This document shows, piece after piece, positions 34,368 to 42,641 of a stretch of 64,000 nt of DNA. The stretch comes from Aureibaculum algae (GTDB taxonomy: Bacteria; Bacteroidota; Bacteroidia; Flavobacteriales; Flavobacteriaceae), in contig NZ_CP040749.1 in assembly GCF_006065315.1 (NCBI RefSeq), positions 2,618,501 through 2,682,500 on the forward strand, written 5' to 3'. A program made the translations under genes and the position numbers. Within the stretch, counting starts at the first letter, position 1. Each line of letters opens with the position of its first letter. The notes under the pieces were generated by a model that was not told where the DNA came from, did not search any database, and saw only the letters and a program-made list of their open reading frames with translations.

Positions 34368-35067
34368 AAGCAGCCCAAACAGTCTTTGCCACAATCTTAT
34401 GTCCTTCAACCGTAGGATGAATACCATCCGCTTGATTTAATTCAACCACACCACCTACATCTTTTAAGATAAAAGGTATAAAGGTTAGCTTGTTTTCGGA
34501 TGCTAAATCAGAAAAAACGGTTCGGAACTCAGAAGTATATTCTGGGCCCATATTAGGTGGAAGTTCCATGCCAGCTAGAATTATAGTAGCCTCTGGCATT
34601 TTTTCTTTTACGGTATCTATAATCGACTGAAGATTAGCCTTAGTTTCTACCAAAGGAATACCTCGCAAGCCATCGTTTGCACCTAATTCTAATACAAATA
34701 CAAATACATCAACTTTTTGTTTCAACACCCATCCAATACGGCTTTTACCTCCCGCACTAGTCTCTCCACTGACACCAGAGTTAATAACAGTATAGTCGAG
34801 CCCTAAGGAATCTATGGTAGATTGAATCAATGCAGGATATGCATCATTTACATCATCAAGGCCATAACCTGCTGTTAAACTATCGCCAAAGAATAAAATT
34901 TTCTTAGCATCTGTTTTTTCCGTAGCTACACCTTCGGTTGTTTTTACTTCCTCAGTGTTTTCTTTTTTAGCAACATCACCACGACAAGAGATTAACACTG
35001 TAGCTATGATAAAATAACAAAACTTTAAGAAAATTGGATTGAAGGAGTCATATATTTTTGTAATCAT
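34348..35067 (-). CDS. GDSL-type arylesterase/lysophospholipase (TesA-like), lipoprotein
   Basis: From ATG 35067 the product has 239 residues with a lipoprotein signal ending VLISC. Upstream ATGs at 35103 and 35232 exist, but 35067 best fits the usual length and the signal peptide. SGNH blocks are clear: FFGDSLTAGYG (nucleophile Ser), a Gly in SGVSGET, GANDGLRG (Asn) and DGIHPTVEGH (Asp/His). It hydrolyses ester or thioester bonds in the envelope. The divergent neighbours are a YbbA-like ATPase and a YbbP-like permease, the same arrangement as tesA-ybbA-ybbP in E. coli. Confidence 0.88.
   Translation of the reverse strand: MITKIYDSFNPIFLKFCYFIIATVLISCRGDVAKKENTEEVKTTEGVATEKTDAKKILFFGDSLTAGYGLDDVNDAYPALIQSTIDSLGLDYTVINSGVSGETSAGGKSRIGWVLKQKVDVFVFVLELGANDGLRGIPLVETKANLQSIIDTVKEKMPEATIILAGMELPPNMGPEYTSEFRTVFSDLASENKLTFIPFILKDVGGVVELNQADGIHPTVEGHKIVAKTVWAALNKVIQ
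35053..35060 (+). promoter_or_regulatory. -7 box TATTTTTG of the ybbA/ybbP-like operon
   Basis: This is an exact TAnnTTTG match with a TTG 16 bases upstream (35034-35036). It lies inside the first codons of the divergent esterase gene, and the ATPase ATG is at 35126. Confidence 0.5.
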
Positions 35068-35125
35068 TTGCTTATTTTGCGACTTATCCCTGAACAGGTT
35101 CATATAAAAGAATTTTATTAAAAGT

Positions 35126-35815
35126 ATGTCAAAGATATTAAAGATTAGCGAGCTTGAGAAAACATATTCAAGTGGCTCAAAAAAAATAACAGTTTTACAA
35201 AATATATCATTTGAAATTGAAAAAGGAGACACCTTCTCAATTGTAGGACCTTCGGGTAGTGGAAAAACAACACTTCTGGGCCTTTGTGCTGGTTTAGACG
35301 CACCAGGCTCGGGTAGTGTGGAACTATGTGGGCAAAATTTAAATGACTTAAATGAAGATGAACGTGCTCAGTTGCGAAATAAGGAAGTGGGCTTTATTTT
35401 TCAAAACTTTCAATTACTCCCCACACTTACAGCTATTGAAAATGTAATTGTTCCTCTAGAATTACAAGGAGCTAAGAATGCAAAAAAAATAGGCATGGAT
35501 TTACTTGAAAAAGTAGGACTTTCTGACCGTTACGATCACTACCCATCGCAATTGTCAGGTGGAGAACAGCAACGGGTGGCTTTGGCTAGAGCATTTTCGA
35601 CAACACCTTCCATTTTATTTGCTGATGAACCCACTGGTAATCTGGACGAAGAAACGGGAGAAAAAGTTATACAATTACTTTTTGAATTGAATAAAGAAGC
35701 AGGAACCACATTGGTAATTATCACACACGATTTAGAATTGGCCAATAGAACCCAACAAATTTTAAGATTAAAAGGAGGAAAGATTATTGCTAACGAAAGA
35801 ACAACCATAGTTTAA
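35126..35815 (+). CDS. YbbA-like ABC transporter ATP-binding protein
   Basis: The 229-residue ATPase has Walker A GPSGSGKTT (about 39-47), Q-loop VGFIFQNFQLL, signature LSGGEQQRVALARAF, Walker B ILFADEPTGNLD and H-loop IITHD. It belongs to the LolD/MacB/YbbA group. Its stop codon overlaps the permease start by one base, a translational coupling. The permease is the long YbbP type and the divergent gene is TesA-like. The substrate of YbbAP-type systems in the envelope is not settled; a lipid or lysophospholipid link to the esterase is inference. Confidence 0.92.
   Translation: MSKILKISELEKTYSSGSKKITVLQNISFEIEKGDTFSIVGPSGSGKTTLLGLCAGLDAPGSGSVELCGQNLNDLNEDERAQLRNKEVGFIFQNFQLLPTLTAIENVIVPLELQGAKNAKKIGMDLLEKVGLSDRYDHYPSQLSGGEQQRVALARAFSTTPSILFADEPTGNLDEETGEKVIQLLFELNKEAGTTLVIITHDLELANRTQQILRLKGGKIIANERTTIV
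35130..35137 (-). promoter_or_regulatory. -7 box TATCTTTG of the esterase gene
   Basis: This is an exact minus-strand TAnnTTTG match lying within codons 2-4 of the divergent ATPase gene. The start at about 35123 gives a leader of some 55 bases to ATG 35067. Confidence 0.5.
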
Positions 35816-38355
35816 TGAAGAAATCTAATTCAAAAGCAAGTTTCTCATGGTTGTTTAAAATGGCATGGCGAGATGGCAAAGCTAGTAGTTCAAGATTGTT
35901 ACTGTTTATGGCGGCTATTATTTTGGGTATTGCTGCAGTAGTTTCCATTCAATTATTTAGCGAAAATTTAAAGCAAAATATTAAGTCACAGTCTAAGGCA
36001 ATGATGGGGGCTGATTTTATTATTGACAGTAGGCAAATCCCTAATAAAAAAGTACAAGCCATAATAGACTCGCTTGGACCAGCAGCTTCAGAAGTTAATT
36101 TTTCTTCGATGGCAGCCTTTCCCAAAAATGATGGCAGTAAATTAGTAAAAGTAAGAGGCATTGAAGGTGGCTTTCCTTTTTATGGAACTTTAGAAACGGT
36201 ACCTGTTTCTGCTGCAGCTACATATCAAGAATCCGGTGGAGCTTTAGTTGATGCTACTTTAATGCTACAATATGAATTAAAACCTGGGGATTCTATTAAA
36301 TTAGGAAAGCTGAGTTTACCAATTGTAGGATCCTTAAAATCCATTCCCGGGGGTACGGCTATTGCTACTTCTGTGGCACCAACAGTACTTATACCTTATC
36401 GTTTTATAGAAAAAACCGAATTGTTGCAATTTGGAAGCCGTAAAGAATATCAATACTTTTTTATTGCTCCAGCAACTATGGATTTGGAAGCTTTAGATAA
36501 AAAGTACGATCCCATTTTAGATGCGGAAGATGCTGATTTAGATACACATACAGGTACTAGCCAACGTGTAGGAAGAAGTTCAGAAAATGTAAGTAAATTT
36601 TTAAATTTAGCAGCTTTTATTGCTTTATTACTAGGTTGTATTGGTATAGCCAGTTCGGTACATATTTATATCAAAGAAAAATTAACTGATGTCGCTGTGC
36701 TTAAATGTTTAGGAGCGTCTAGAAAACAGACTTTTTTAATCTATCTGATTCAGATTGCTGGAATTGGTTTGTTAGGCGGAATTCTAGGTACAGTTTCCGG
36801 TATCGGGCTTCAACAAGCCTTTCCATTTCTGTTACAGGAGTTTTTACCCTTTGAGGTTGAAATTTCAATTACGCCGCAACCCATTGTCATGGGAGTGTTA
36901 TTAGGTGTGTTAATGTCTGTATTGTTTGCATTATTGCCCTTATTGAATACATGGTATGTATCACCGCTGGAAGTATTGCGAGTGAGTGAAGACAATAGTA
37001 AAAAACCAAGAAGAGCAAGAGCTTTTACTTTTATAGCCATCATTCTATTTATCTATTTGTTTTCCTATTGGTTGTTAAGAGACTTCCTTTTTGCCTTTGC
37101 ATTTGTAGTAGGTGTATCCATCACTTTTGCAATTTTGGCAGGTATTGCCACTCTTTTTATGAAAGCCATAAAGAAGTATTTTCCAACATCTTGGGGATTT
37201 ACAGCACGACAAAGTTTATTAAATCTTTTTCGCCCTAACAATCAGACCATGGTATTGATATTGTCGATAGGTTTAGGTACATTTTTAATCAGTACACTCT
37301 ATTTTACAAAAGATATATTGTTGGCAAAAACCGCCTTAGAATCAAGTGCTGAAAACGCCAATATCATATTGTTAGATGTGCAACCTGACCAAAGATTGGC
37401 CGTGGCAAATGAGGTTACAGATAAAGGATTGACTGTATTGGATAACATTTCGTTAATTACTATGCGAATGCACAGTATAAAGGGAGAATTGGCCAATGAC
37501 ATTCGTAAGGACAGCACCTCAAAAGTTAATGAATGGGTATTGAATCATGAATTTAGAACTACCTATCGCGATTCTTTAATTCCCTCAGAAGAATTGATTG
37601 AAGGGACTTGGGTTACAACGTTAAAACCTGGAGACCCTATTATGATTTCTATAGCCGAAGATCTTGCCAAAAGGGCAGAAGTTGGTGTTGGTGATCAAAT
37701 TGTATTTAACGTACAGGGCGTTTTAATGGAAACGACTGTAGGGAGTATCCGAAAAGTAGATTGGGCCAAAATGCAAATGAATTTTTCTATCGTTTTCCCA
37801 AAAGGTGTATTAGAAAGTGCCCCTCAATTTCATGTGTTAAGCACTCATGTTACTGATGATGCCAGTGCTGCTTCGCTACAACGCGATTTAGTAAAAAAAT
37901 TCCCAACCATATCTGTAATCGATTTGCGACAATTGTACTCTGTAGTTGAAAACATACTTGATAAAATTTCGTGGGTAATCAATTTTATGGCCTTCTTTAG
38001 TATTCTCACAGGTATTATTGTGTTAATTGGCTCTGTACGCACCAGTAAACGTCAGCGTATCAAAGAGAGTGTTTTGTTGCGTACATTGGGTGCAAAAAGC
38101 AAACAAATTTTACAAATTACGGCGTTAGAGTACTTGTATTTAGGTATCCTCGGTAGTTTGGTCGGTATATTATTATCTTTAATTGGAAGTCAAATATTAG
38201 CAACTTTACTGTTTAAAGAACCATTTATACCTTCTATAATTCCCTTTTTAGTGTTCTTGCCAGGTATTACAATCTTGGTTTTACTAATCGGATTAAGTAA
38301 TATTAGAAGTGTATTAAAAAGTCCGCCATTAGAAGTGTTAAGACGAGAAGGTTAG
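35815..38355 (+). CDS. YbbP-like large ABC transporter permease (two FtsX modules)
   Basis: The 846-residue protein has about ten membrane helices. One N-terminal helix is followed by a periplasmic MacB-like domain (about 50-250). An FtsX module (about 255-380, with DVAVLKCLGASRKQ) and further helices follow, then a second periplasmic domain (about 490-700) and a final FtsX module (TSKRQRIKESVLLRTLGAKS near 742). It is the usual length for YbbP (about 800). It probably works with the ATPase to extract or move an envelope molecule. No second ABC subunit is nearby. Confidence 0.9.
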   Translation: MKKSNSKASFSWLFKMAWRDGKASSSRLLLFMAAIILGIAAVVSIQLFSENLKQNIKSQSKAMMGADFIIDSRQIPNKKVQAIIDSLGPAASEVNFSSMAAFPKNDGSKLVKVRGIEGGFPFYGTLETVPVSAAATYQESGGALVDATLMLQYELKPGDSIKLGKLSLPIVGSLKSIPGGTAIATSVAPTVLIPYRFIEKTELLQFGSRKEYQYFFIAPATMDLEALDKKYDPILDAEDADLDTHTGTSQRVGRSSENVSKFLNLAAFIALLLGCIGIASSVHIYIKEKLTDVAVLKCLGASRKQTFLIYLIQIAGIGLLGGILGTVSGIGLQQAFPFLLQEFLPFEVEISITPQPIVMGVLLGVLMSVLFALLPLLNTWYVSPLEVLRVSEDNSKKPRRARAFTFIAIILFIYLFSYWLLRDFLFAFAFVVGVSITFAILAGIATLFMKAIKKYFPTSWGFTARQSLLNLFRPNNQTMVLILSIGLGTFLISTLYFTKDILLAKTALESSAENANIILLDVQPDQRLAVANEVTDKGLTVLDNISLITMRMHSIKGELANDIRKDSTSKVNEWVLNHEFRTTYRDSLIPSEELIEGTWVTTLKPGDPIMISIAEDLAKRAEVGVGDQIVFNVQGVLMETTVGSIRKVDWAKMQMNFSIVFPKGVLESAPQFHVLSTHVTDDASAASLQRDLVKKFPTISVIDLRQLYSVVENILDKISWVINFMAFFSILTGIIVLIGSVRTSKRQRIKESVLLRTLGAKSKQILQITALEYLYLGILGSLVGILLSLIGSQILATLLFKEPFIPSIIPFLVFLPGITILVLLIGLSNIRSVLKSPPLEVLRREG

Positions 38356-38564
38356 GGAAGTGGAATTTATTACCACAAATAATCACTACATCAAGCATCC
38401 TTATTACTAGATGAAAAAAGCTTGATGATTTTGTGGAAGTATTTCAACTTTTCTCAATATACCTCACTCGAAAAAAGATAGATAACACGACAACTTTATA
38501 GCTGTTTATAAGATTGGTTTTCTCGATTTAACGTAACCTTAAGAGCTGCTCCTTTAATTTAAAC

Positions 38565-38572
38565 TACCTTTG
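38565..38572 (+). promoter_or_regulatory. Orphan -7 box TACCTTTG
   Basis: This is an exact TAnnTTTG match about 280 bases before the desaturase frame. It would give a very long leader or a separate small RNA. No clear -33 TTG is seen. Confidence 0.45.
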
Positions 38573-38663
38573 TAATATAAAATAGCTAATAAGCTTTTCT
38601 TTTTGTTGAATATATTTCAATTGAACCGATTTTAATTTTCTTTAGCGTTTTAAGATAGTACAA

Positions 38664-38682
38664 CAAACAGTATAACTGTTTG
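38664..38682. promoter_or_regulatory. Palindrome CAAACAGT-ATA-ACTGTTTG, candidate operator
   Basis: Two perfect 8-bp inverted arms surround three bases. The half-site recurs as ACTGTTTT at 38708-38715 and CAAACAGT at 38833-38840, the last just before the desaturase frame. The repetition suggests a transcription-factor site controlling the desaturase. The regulator is not in the window. Confidence 0.6.
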
Positions 38683-38853
38683 AGGTAAGGAATAACAAAG
38701 TACTTTTACTGTTTTCTTAGGTGCGGGTCACACTTCATATAATTTTTCATTAAGTTTATTTACGGTTTCTTTCAATAGTAGCGTTTCTTTTTTTTTGGCA
38801 TCAAAAAAGTTACATTTTTAATAATGCCTTAGCAAACAGTAAACAAATAGTAT

Positions 38854-39957
38854 ATCAAAAATCCAACATTTTCACGAACACACAACTCCGATTTTTCTAA
38901 AACCCTACGAAAACGCGTAAATCTCCATTTTAAAACCAATACGAAAAGTAGAAAAGCAAATGCCAACATGGTTACCAAAACCGTTGTGATGTTAACCTTG
39001 TTTTTTATCCCCTTATTATTGTTAAGTACAGGTGTGGTTACATCAACAGCGATGTTATTTGCAGCATATTTAGTATCAGGTTTGGGAATGGCAGGTATTG
39101 GCATGGGTGTTATGCATGATGCCATCCACGGATCATACTCAAAAAATAAAACGATCAATACCATATTAGGGTATTCTTTCAATCTTATTGGGGCAAATGC
39201 TGCAGTATGGAAAATTCAACATAATGTGTTGCATCATACATTTACCAATATTGATGAAGCTGATGATGATATTAATACACCATTTTTTCTACGATTTTCT
39301 CCGCATGCCAAACACCATTGGCTGCATCAATATCAACATATTTATATTTGGTTTTTTTATGGAATGTCTACCATATTTTGGATTACCTCTAAAGATTTTG
39401 CAAGTTTAAAACGCTATAAAAACATGGGCTTTTTGAATAAAAAAAATGAATATAAAAAAGCATTAGTAAGCATGACGGCTTGGAAACTGATTTATTATTC
39501 ATATGCTTTAGTCTTGCCGTTGATTATGATTCCTTTAGCCTGGTGGATTATCTTATTGGCATTTTTAAGCATGCATTTTGTAACCGGACTCTTGGTAAGT
39601 ACCGTTTTTCAGATTGCTCATATTATGCCAGACAACGAGTTTCCACTACCCGATGAAAAAGGGACAATGAAAGAAGAGTGGCACAGACATCAATTTGAAA
39701 CAACTACTAATTTTTCTCCAAATAGTAAAGTTTTATTTTGGTTGATTGGCGGCTTAAATCACCAAATAGAACATCATTTACTGCCAGATGTATGCCATAT
39801 ACATTATAGAGATATAACAAAAATAGTAGCCGATACAGCCAAAGAATTTAACATGCCTTATCATGTGCAAAGCAGTTTCTTTCAGGCCATTCGAGTGCAC
39901 TTAAAGATGCTTCGGTTTTTGGGAAAAAGACCATCACTCAGTGTCGCCTATAAATAA
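38854..39957 (+). CDS. Fatty acid desaturase, front-end/linoleoyl-CoA desaturase-like; start codon non-standard
   Basis: Three histidine boxes are present: HDAIH, HNVLHH and QIEHH, the last with Gln as in front-end desaturases. Several membrane helices lie between them. The enzyme would introduce a double bond into membrane acyl chains using O2. The first ATG in frame is 38968 (329 residues), but the 38 codons before it are open and encode an N-terminus typical of the family (PTFSRTHNSDFSKTLRKRVN). The stop just before is at 38848. That stretch has no ATG, GTG or TTG; the ATC at 38854 sits where relatives have Met. I give the long form. Alternatives are a mutated start, a sequencing error, or a truncated protein from 38968. 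Confidence 0.85.
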   Translation: MKNPTFSRTHNSDFSKTLRKRVNLHFKTNTKSRKANANMVTKTVVMLTLFFIPLLLLSTGVVTSTAMLFAAYLVSGLGMAGIGMGVMHDAIHGSYSKNKTINTILGYSFNLIGANAAVWKIQHNVLHHTFTNIDEADDDINTPFFLRFSPHAKHHWLHQYQHIYIWFFYGMSTIFWITSKDFASLKRYKNMGFLNKKNEYKKALVSMTAWKLIYYSYALVLPLIMIPLAWWIILLAFLSMHFVTGLLVSTVFQIAHIMPDNEFPLPDEKGTMKEEWHRHQFETTTNFSPNSKVLFWLIGGLNHQIEHHLLPDVCHIHYRDITKIVADTAKEFNMPYHVQSSFFQAIRVHLKMLRFLGKRPSLSVAYK

Positions 39958-40044
39958 GCGATAGATAATTATATAAACATAGAAATAATGATAAAAAAAT
40001 TAATAAATAAATTATTTAATATTAATAATAATAAAATAGAAATA

Positions 40045-40236
40045 ATGAAAGAAGGTACCGTAAAGTTTTTTAACAGTGCAAAAGGATTTGGATTTATAAA
40101 AGTAAAAGATTCTGATGAGGAAATATTTGTACATACCTCAAATCTTATTGACGATATAAGAGAAGATGACCACGTTCAGTTTGAAGTAGAGCAAGGAGAT
40201 AAAGGGCTTAGTGCTGTAAAAGTAAGTTTAGTTTAA
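40045..40236 (+). CDS. Cold-shock protein (CspA family), copy 1
   Basis: From ATG 40045 the protein has the usual 63 residues: KEGTVKFFN, then the RNA-binding motif KGFGFI and the second motif IFVHTS. It binds single-stranded RNA and DNA as a chaperone. An upstream in-frame ATG at 39988 would add 19 Lys/Asn/Ile-rich residues; both ATGs follow the same words ATAGAAATA, so dual starts are possible. The shorter form matches the family length. It lies 87 bases after the desaturase, so read-through co-expression is possible; cold induction of both would make sense (inference). Confidence 0.88.
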   Translation: MKEGTVKFFNSAKGFGFIKVKDSDEEIFVHTSNLIDDIREDDHVQFEVEQGDKGLSAVKVSLV

Positions 40237-40258
40237 GTATCGCATAAACAAACACAAT

Positions 40259-40288
40259 AAAAAAACCACCTGAATAGGTGGTTTTTTT
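40259..40288 (+). terminator. Strong rho-independent terminator after csp copy 1
   Basis: AAAAAACCACC pairs with GGTGGTTTTTT around a 6-base loop, with a run of seven T residues. Confidence 0.88.
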
Positions 40289-40451
40289 AATTAATACAGC
40301 GAAACCAAAAAATTACAATTCTAATTTATTAAAAATAAAGTGCAAGCTATATATCAAATAAAACAAGGTTAAAGTATGTTGTTTTATTGATAAATGTGTT
40401 AAAGAGTAACCACCACACTTATAATAAATTGAAAATAAACCAATTAAAGTG

Positions 40452-40481
40452 TTGTTTGTTATAAAAATAACATCATCTTTG
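40452..40481 (+). promoter_or_regulatory. Promoter TTG-N19-CATCTTTG of csp copy 2
   Basis: A -33 TTG (40452-40454) and a -7 box with one mismatch to TAnnTTTG (40474-40481) lie 39 bases before the ATG at 40520. Confidence 0.5.
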
Positions 40482-40519
40482 CAATTCAATAATAATATTA
40501 TAATTTTAATTACATTACA

Positions 40520-40711
40520 ATGAGTAAAGGAACAGTAAAATTTTTCAATGATTCTAAAGGATTTGGATTTATCACAGAAGAAGGTGTAGATAAAGATCAT
40601 TTTGTACACATTTCTGGATTAATAGATGAAGTAAACGAAGGAGACGAAGTTGAATTTGATTTAGAAGAAGGAAAAAAAGGATTAAATGCAGTAAACGTAA
40701 AAGTTATCTAA
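40520..40711 (+). CDS. Cold-shock protein (CspA family), copy 2
   Basis: The 63-residue protein is GTVKFFNDSKGFGFI (RNP1) followed by DHFVHIS (RNP2), and ends LNAVNVKVI as is standard for flavobacterial Csp. It has its own promoter and a clear terminator, unlike copy 1, so the two copies can be expressed separately. Its acidic surface (VNEGDEVEFDLEEG) is normal for the family. It is a cytosolic RNA chaperone. Confidence 0.92.
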   Translation: MSKGTVKFFNDSKGFGFITEEGVDKDHFVHISGLIDEVNEGDEVEFDLEEGKKGLNAVNVKVI

Positions 40712-40734
40712 TTTTATATACTTTAAGATTCAAG

Positions 40735-40762
40735 AGTCCATCAGAAATGATGGACTTTTTTT
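40735..40762 (+). terminator. Rho-independent terminator after csp copy 2
   Basis: AGTCCATC pairs with GATGGACT around a 6-base loop, followed by seven T residues. Confidence 0.85.
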
Positions 40763-40928
40763 ATGCTCCATTTTTAAATTTTATTGTTATTATTCAATTA
40801 TAAGGCCCTCCGAGTGTTTTCTTTAAGGCGATAGATGAAAAATTCCGAAGTGTCGGGCGTATCGAGAAATGATGTACTTTAAGATCACTCGAACGTAATT
40901 TAAGGATAGAAATATCTTAACTCAACCC

Positions 40929-41144
40929 TTAAGTTACACTTTTATGCGACTCTAGGTAATGCTTTAGTACTTGCTGTAAACTCCCCAAATAATCCTTCAT
41001 CACTTTTTTATCAATTTCAGGATGCTCATCAGCTCCAATAGTTAATGGATCTTCTCCTAAAAACTGATAAAGTTCCGGATATTGAGTTTCTATAGTAGTA
41101 GTTAGTTCCGTTATCTCTTTTAAAATACTGTGTAAGTCTTTCAT
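40929..41144 (-). CDS. Small conserved-looking acidic protein, unknown function
   Basis: From ATG 41144 (MKDLHSILKEI) the product has 71 residues. A longer frame to 41216 lacks any sensible start context. The protein is helical and contains the segment YPELYQFLGEDPLTI and the tail LQQVLKHYLESHK. I recall similar unnamed proteins beside stress genes in flavobacteria, but I cannot name a family. It is divergent from the universal stress protein gene, and the 231-base gap between them holds two CRP/FNR-like sites, so they may share control. Confidence 0.65.
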   Translation of the reverse strand: MKDLHSILKEITELTTTIETQYPELYQFLGEDPLTIGADEHPEIDKKVMKDYLGSLQQVLKHYLESHKSVT

Positions 41145-41270
41145 GGTTTGAAAAATTCTATGATTATTAACTAATTTAAAATATAACAGCTTATTAAGCA
41201 AGAAAACAATAAGCATCTATATGCTTTATATTTAAACGATTAAGTTAGTCTTTCTGCTACTTAATAAAAA

Positions 41271-41282
41271 TGATTTAAATCA
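41271..41282. promoter_or_regulatory. CRP/FNR-like site TGAT-TTAA-ATCA
   Basis: This perfect palindrome TGATTTAAATCA matches the core TGATnnnnATCA of FNR-type regulators. It is centred about 76 bases before the predicted start of the universal stress protein transcript. Confidence 0.5.
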
Positions 41283-41304
41283 GCTAAAAAAAAGTAACGC
41301 ATAC

Positions 41305-41316
41305 TGACTCAGGTCA
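41305..41316. promoter_or_regulatory. Second CRP/FNR-like site TGAC-TCAG-GTCA
   Basis: This is a symmetrical TGAC-N4-GTCA element centred 34 bases (about three helical turns) from the first. It lies near -42 relative to the start predicted from the box TACATTTA (41340-41347), the usual activator position. Confidence 0.5.
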
Positions 41317-41375
41317 TTGGAAAACTAAAAGCATGGTACTACATTTATATTCTCAATAATTTAAAAAGCACCTTA

Positions 41376-42221
41376 ATGAAAACAATTATTCACGCTACCG
41401 ACTTTTCAGAGAATGCGATTGCTGCATTAAAATATGCTCATGCACTAAGCTCTAAATTAAATGCCAATTTATTAGTTGTTCATGTCTTTGATTATCCTAC
41501 TATTTTTGATACAGAAGTCGAAGAGCCCGTGCCTGACTTTGAAAAAGTGGCATATCAAAACAACAAAGAGCTTCTCGTTGAATATTGCACAAAACATTTG
41601 GGAAATGATTTAGAACGCATGAATGTAAGAACAGAGGCAATTGAAAATATGTCCGTTACAAAAGCTGTGATTGCAAAAGTGGTAGAAGTAGATGCTTTTC
41701 TGTTGGTTACTGGAATGAAAGGTACCAGTGCATTCAAAGAATTTATCATGGGTAATACCACAAAACAGCTTATAAAAAAAGCTCCTTGCCCTGTGTTGGC
41801 TATTCCTGAAGACGCCACACATAAAGACATCAATACCATAGTATATGCAACCGATTTTGAATATAAAGATTTACAAGCAATTCTTACCTTAGTAGAAATT
41901 GCTAAACCATATAATGCGGAAATTAGGGTGGTACACATTTCTCCTTCAGAAGAGTTTGACCCAATGATCCGTCTTCAAGAATTTGAAGATCATATTAACG
42001 ACAAAGTAGATTACCCAAATATTATTTATGAAAACATTCCTTCAGACCATACTTTTGAAGATTTAAAACTTTATTTGGGAGAAGTAAATGTGGATATTAT
42101 TGCGGTTCTAAAACGTAAAAGTAAAGGACTGTTTAAACAATTATTCCACCACGACTTAGTCATTAAAATGGAGTCTTATGGTAGACTTCCTCTATTAAGT
42201 TTTAACAAAACCTACTACTAA
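41376..42221 (+). CDS. Universal stress protein with two Usp domains
   Basis: The 281-residue protein has two tandem Usp domains (about 1-147 and 152-280). The first opens IIHATDFSENAIAALKYA and carries the ATP-binding pattern G-x2-G-x9-G-N-T in GMKGTSAFKEFIMGNTT. The second opens TIVYATDFEYKDL but lacks the glycine motif, so only one nucleotide site is likely. It is cytosolic. A small membrane protein follows after 16 bases. The two CRP/FNR-like palindromes upstream suggest control by oxygen, redox or starvation. Confidence 0.9.
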   Translation: MKTIIHATDFSENAIAALKYAHALSSKLNANLLVVHVFDYPTIFDTEVEEPVPDFEKVAYQNNKELLVEYCTKHLGNDLERMNVRTEAIENMSVTKAVIAKVVEVDAFLLVTGMKGTSAFKEFIMGNTTKQLIKKAPCPVLAIPEDATHKDINTIVYATDFEYKDLQAILTLVEIAKPYNAEIRVVHISPSEEFDPMIRLQEFEDHINDKVDYPNIIYENIPSDHTFEDLKLYLGEVNVDIIAVLKRKSKGLFKQLFHHDLVIKMESYGRLPLLSFNKTYY

Positions 42222-42237
42222 TTTTAAAAACAATATC

Positions 42238-42531
42238 ATGGCAAGAAGACTCTATAGCATCTGTATTGTAATTGCAATATTATTAGGCGTTTACCTAAAT
42301 ACATTTAAACAAACACATTCAACATTATTTATTATAATAATTGCGACACTGTTGTTCTTTTTATTGTCATTGGGTGTTCACGGTTTGATAGCTCATACCA
42401 TAAAACCAAGTATAAAAGATTCGCTCGTTGCTTACCCATTAATTATGGGTGCCATTTGGGCAATTATGTTGCTTATATTTATATTTTTTATTATTCCGTT
42501 ATTCTGTCCACATTTTGTGTATGGATTGTAA
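42238..42531 (+). CDS. Small integral membrane protein, unknown function
   Basis: The 97-residue protein has three predicted membrane helices (about 6-23, 28-52 and 68-95) and few charged residues. It starts 16 bases after the universal stress protein stop, so it is co-transcribed. I recognise no family. A role in envelope stress next to Usp is only suggested by position. The ATG at 42238 follows an A-rich stretch typical of this genome. Confidence 0.65.
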   Translation: MARRLYSICIVIAILLGVYLNTFKQTHSTLFIIIIATLLFFLLSLGVHGLIAHTIKPSIKDSLVAYPLIMGAIWAIMLLIFIFFIIPLFCPHFVYGL

Positions 42532-42641
42532 TTGAAATGAATACTATAACACACCACGATAATTTACCTTTTCAATTATTTACCTTAAGATAAAATCCAA
42601 ATAAACCCAGAACTGTAAGAAGAATGCAAAAGTAAATCCTA

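Larger units (their letters stand above)
38356..38853. other. Intergenic region before the desaturase, 498 bases
   Basis: No open frame here is convincing. The region contains a hairpin CATCAAGC (38389-38396) / GCTTGATG (38420-38427) just after the permease gene, an exact -7 box TACCTTTG (38565-38572), and the CAAACAGT palindrome with two further half-sites. A weaker box TACATTTT lies near 38812. Several T-rich stretches lie between. Its size and content suggest a regulated long leader of the desaturase gene. Confidence 0.6.

Noticed and set aside
40313..40609. 98-codon minus-strand frame across the csp copy 2 promoter and start
   Set aside because: It covers a cold-shock gene and its promoter and has no protein-like character.
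41555..41938. 127-codon minus-strand frame inside the universal stress protein gene
   Set aside because: The plus-strand Usp domains are clear; the antisense frame has no start context or family.
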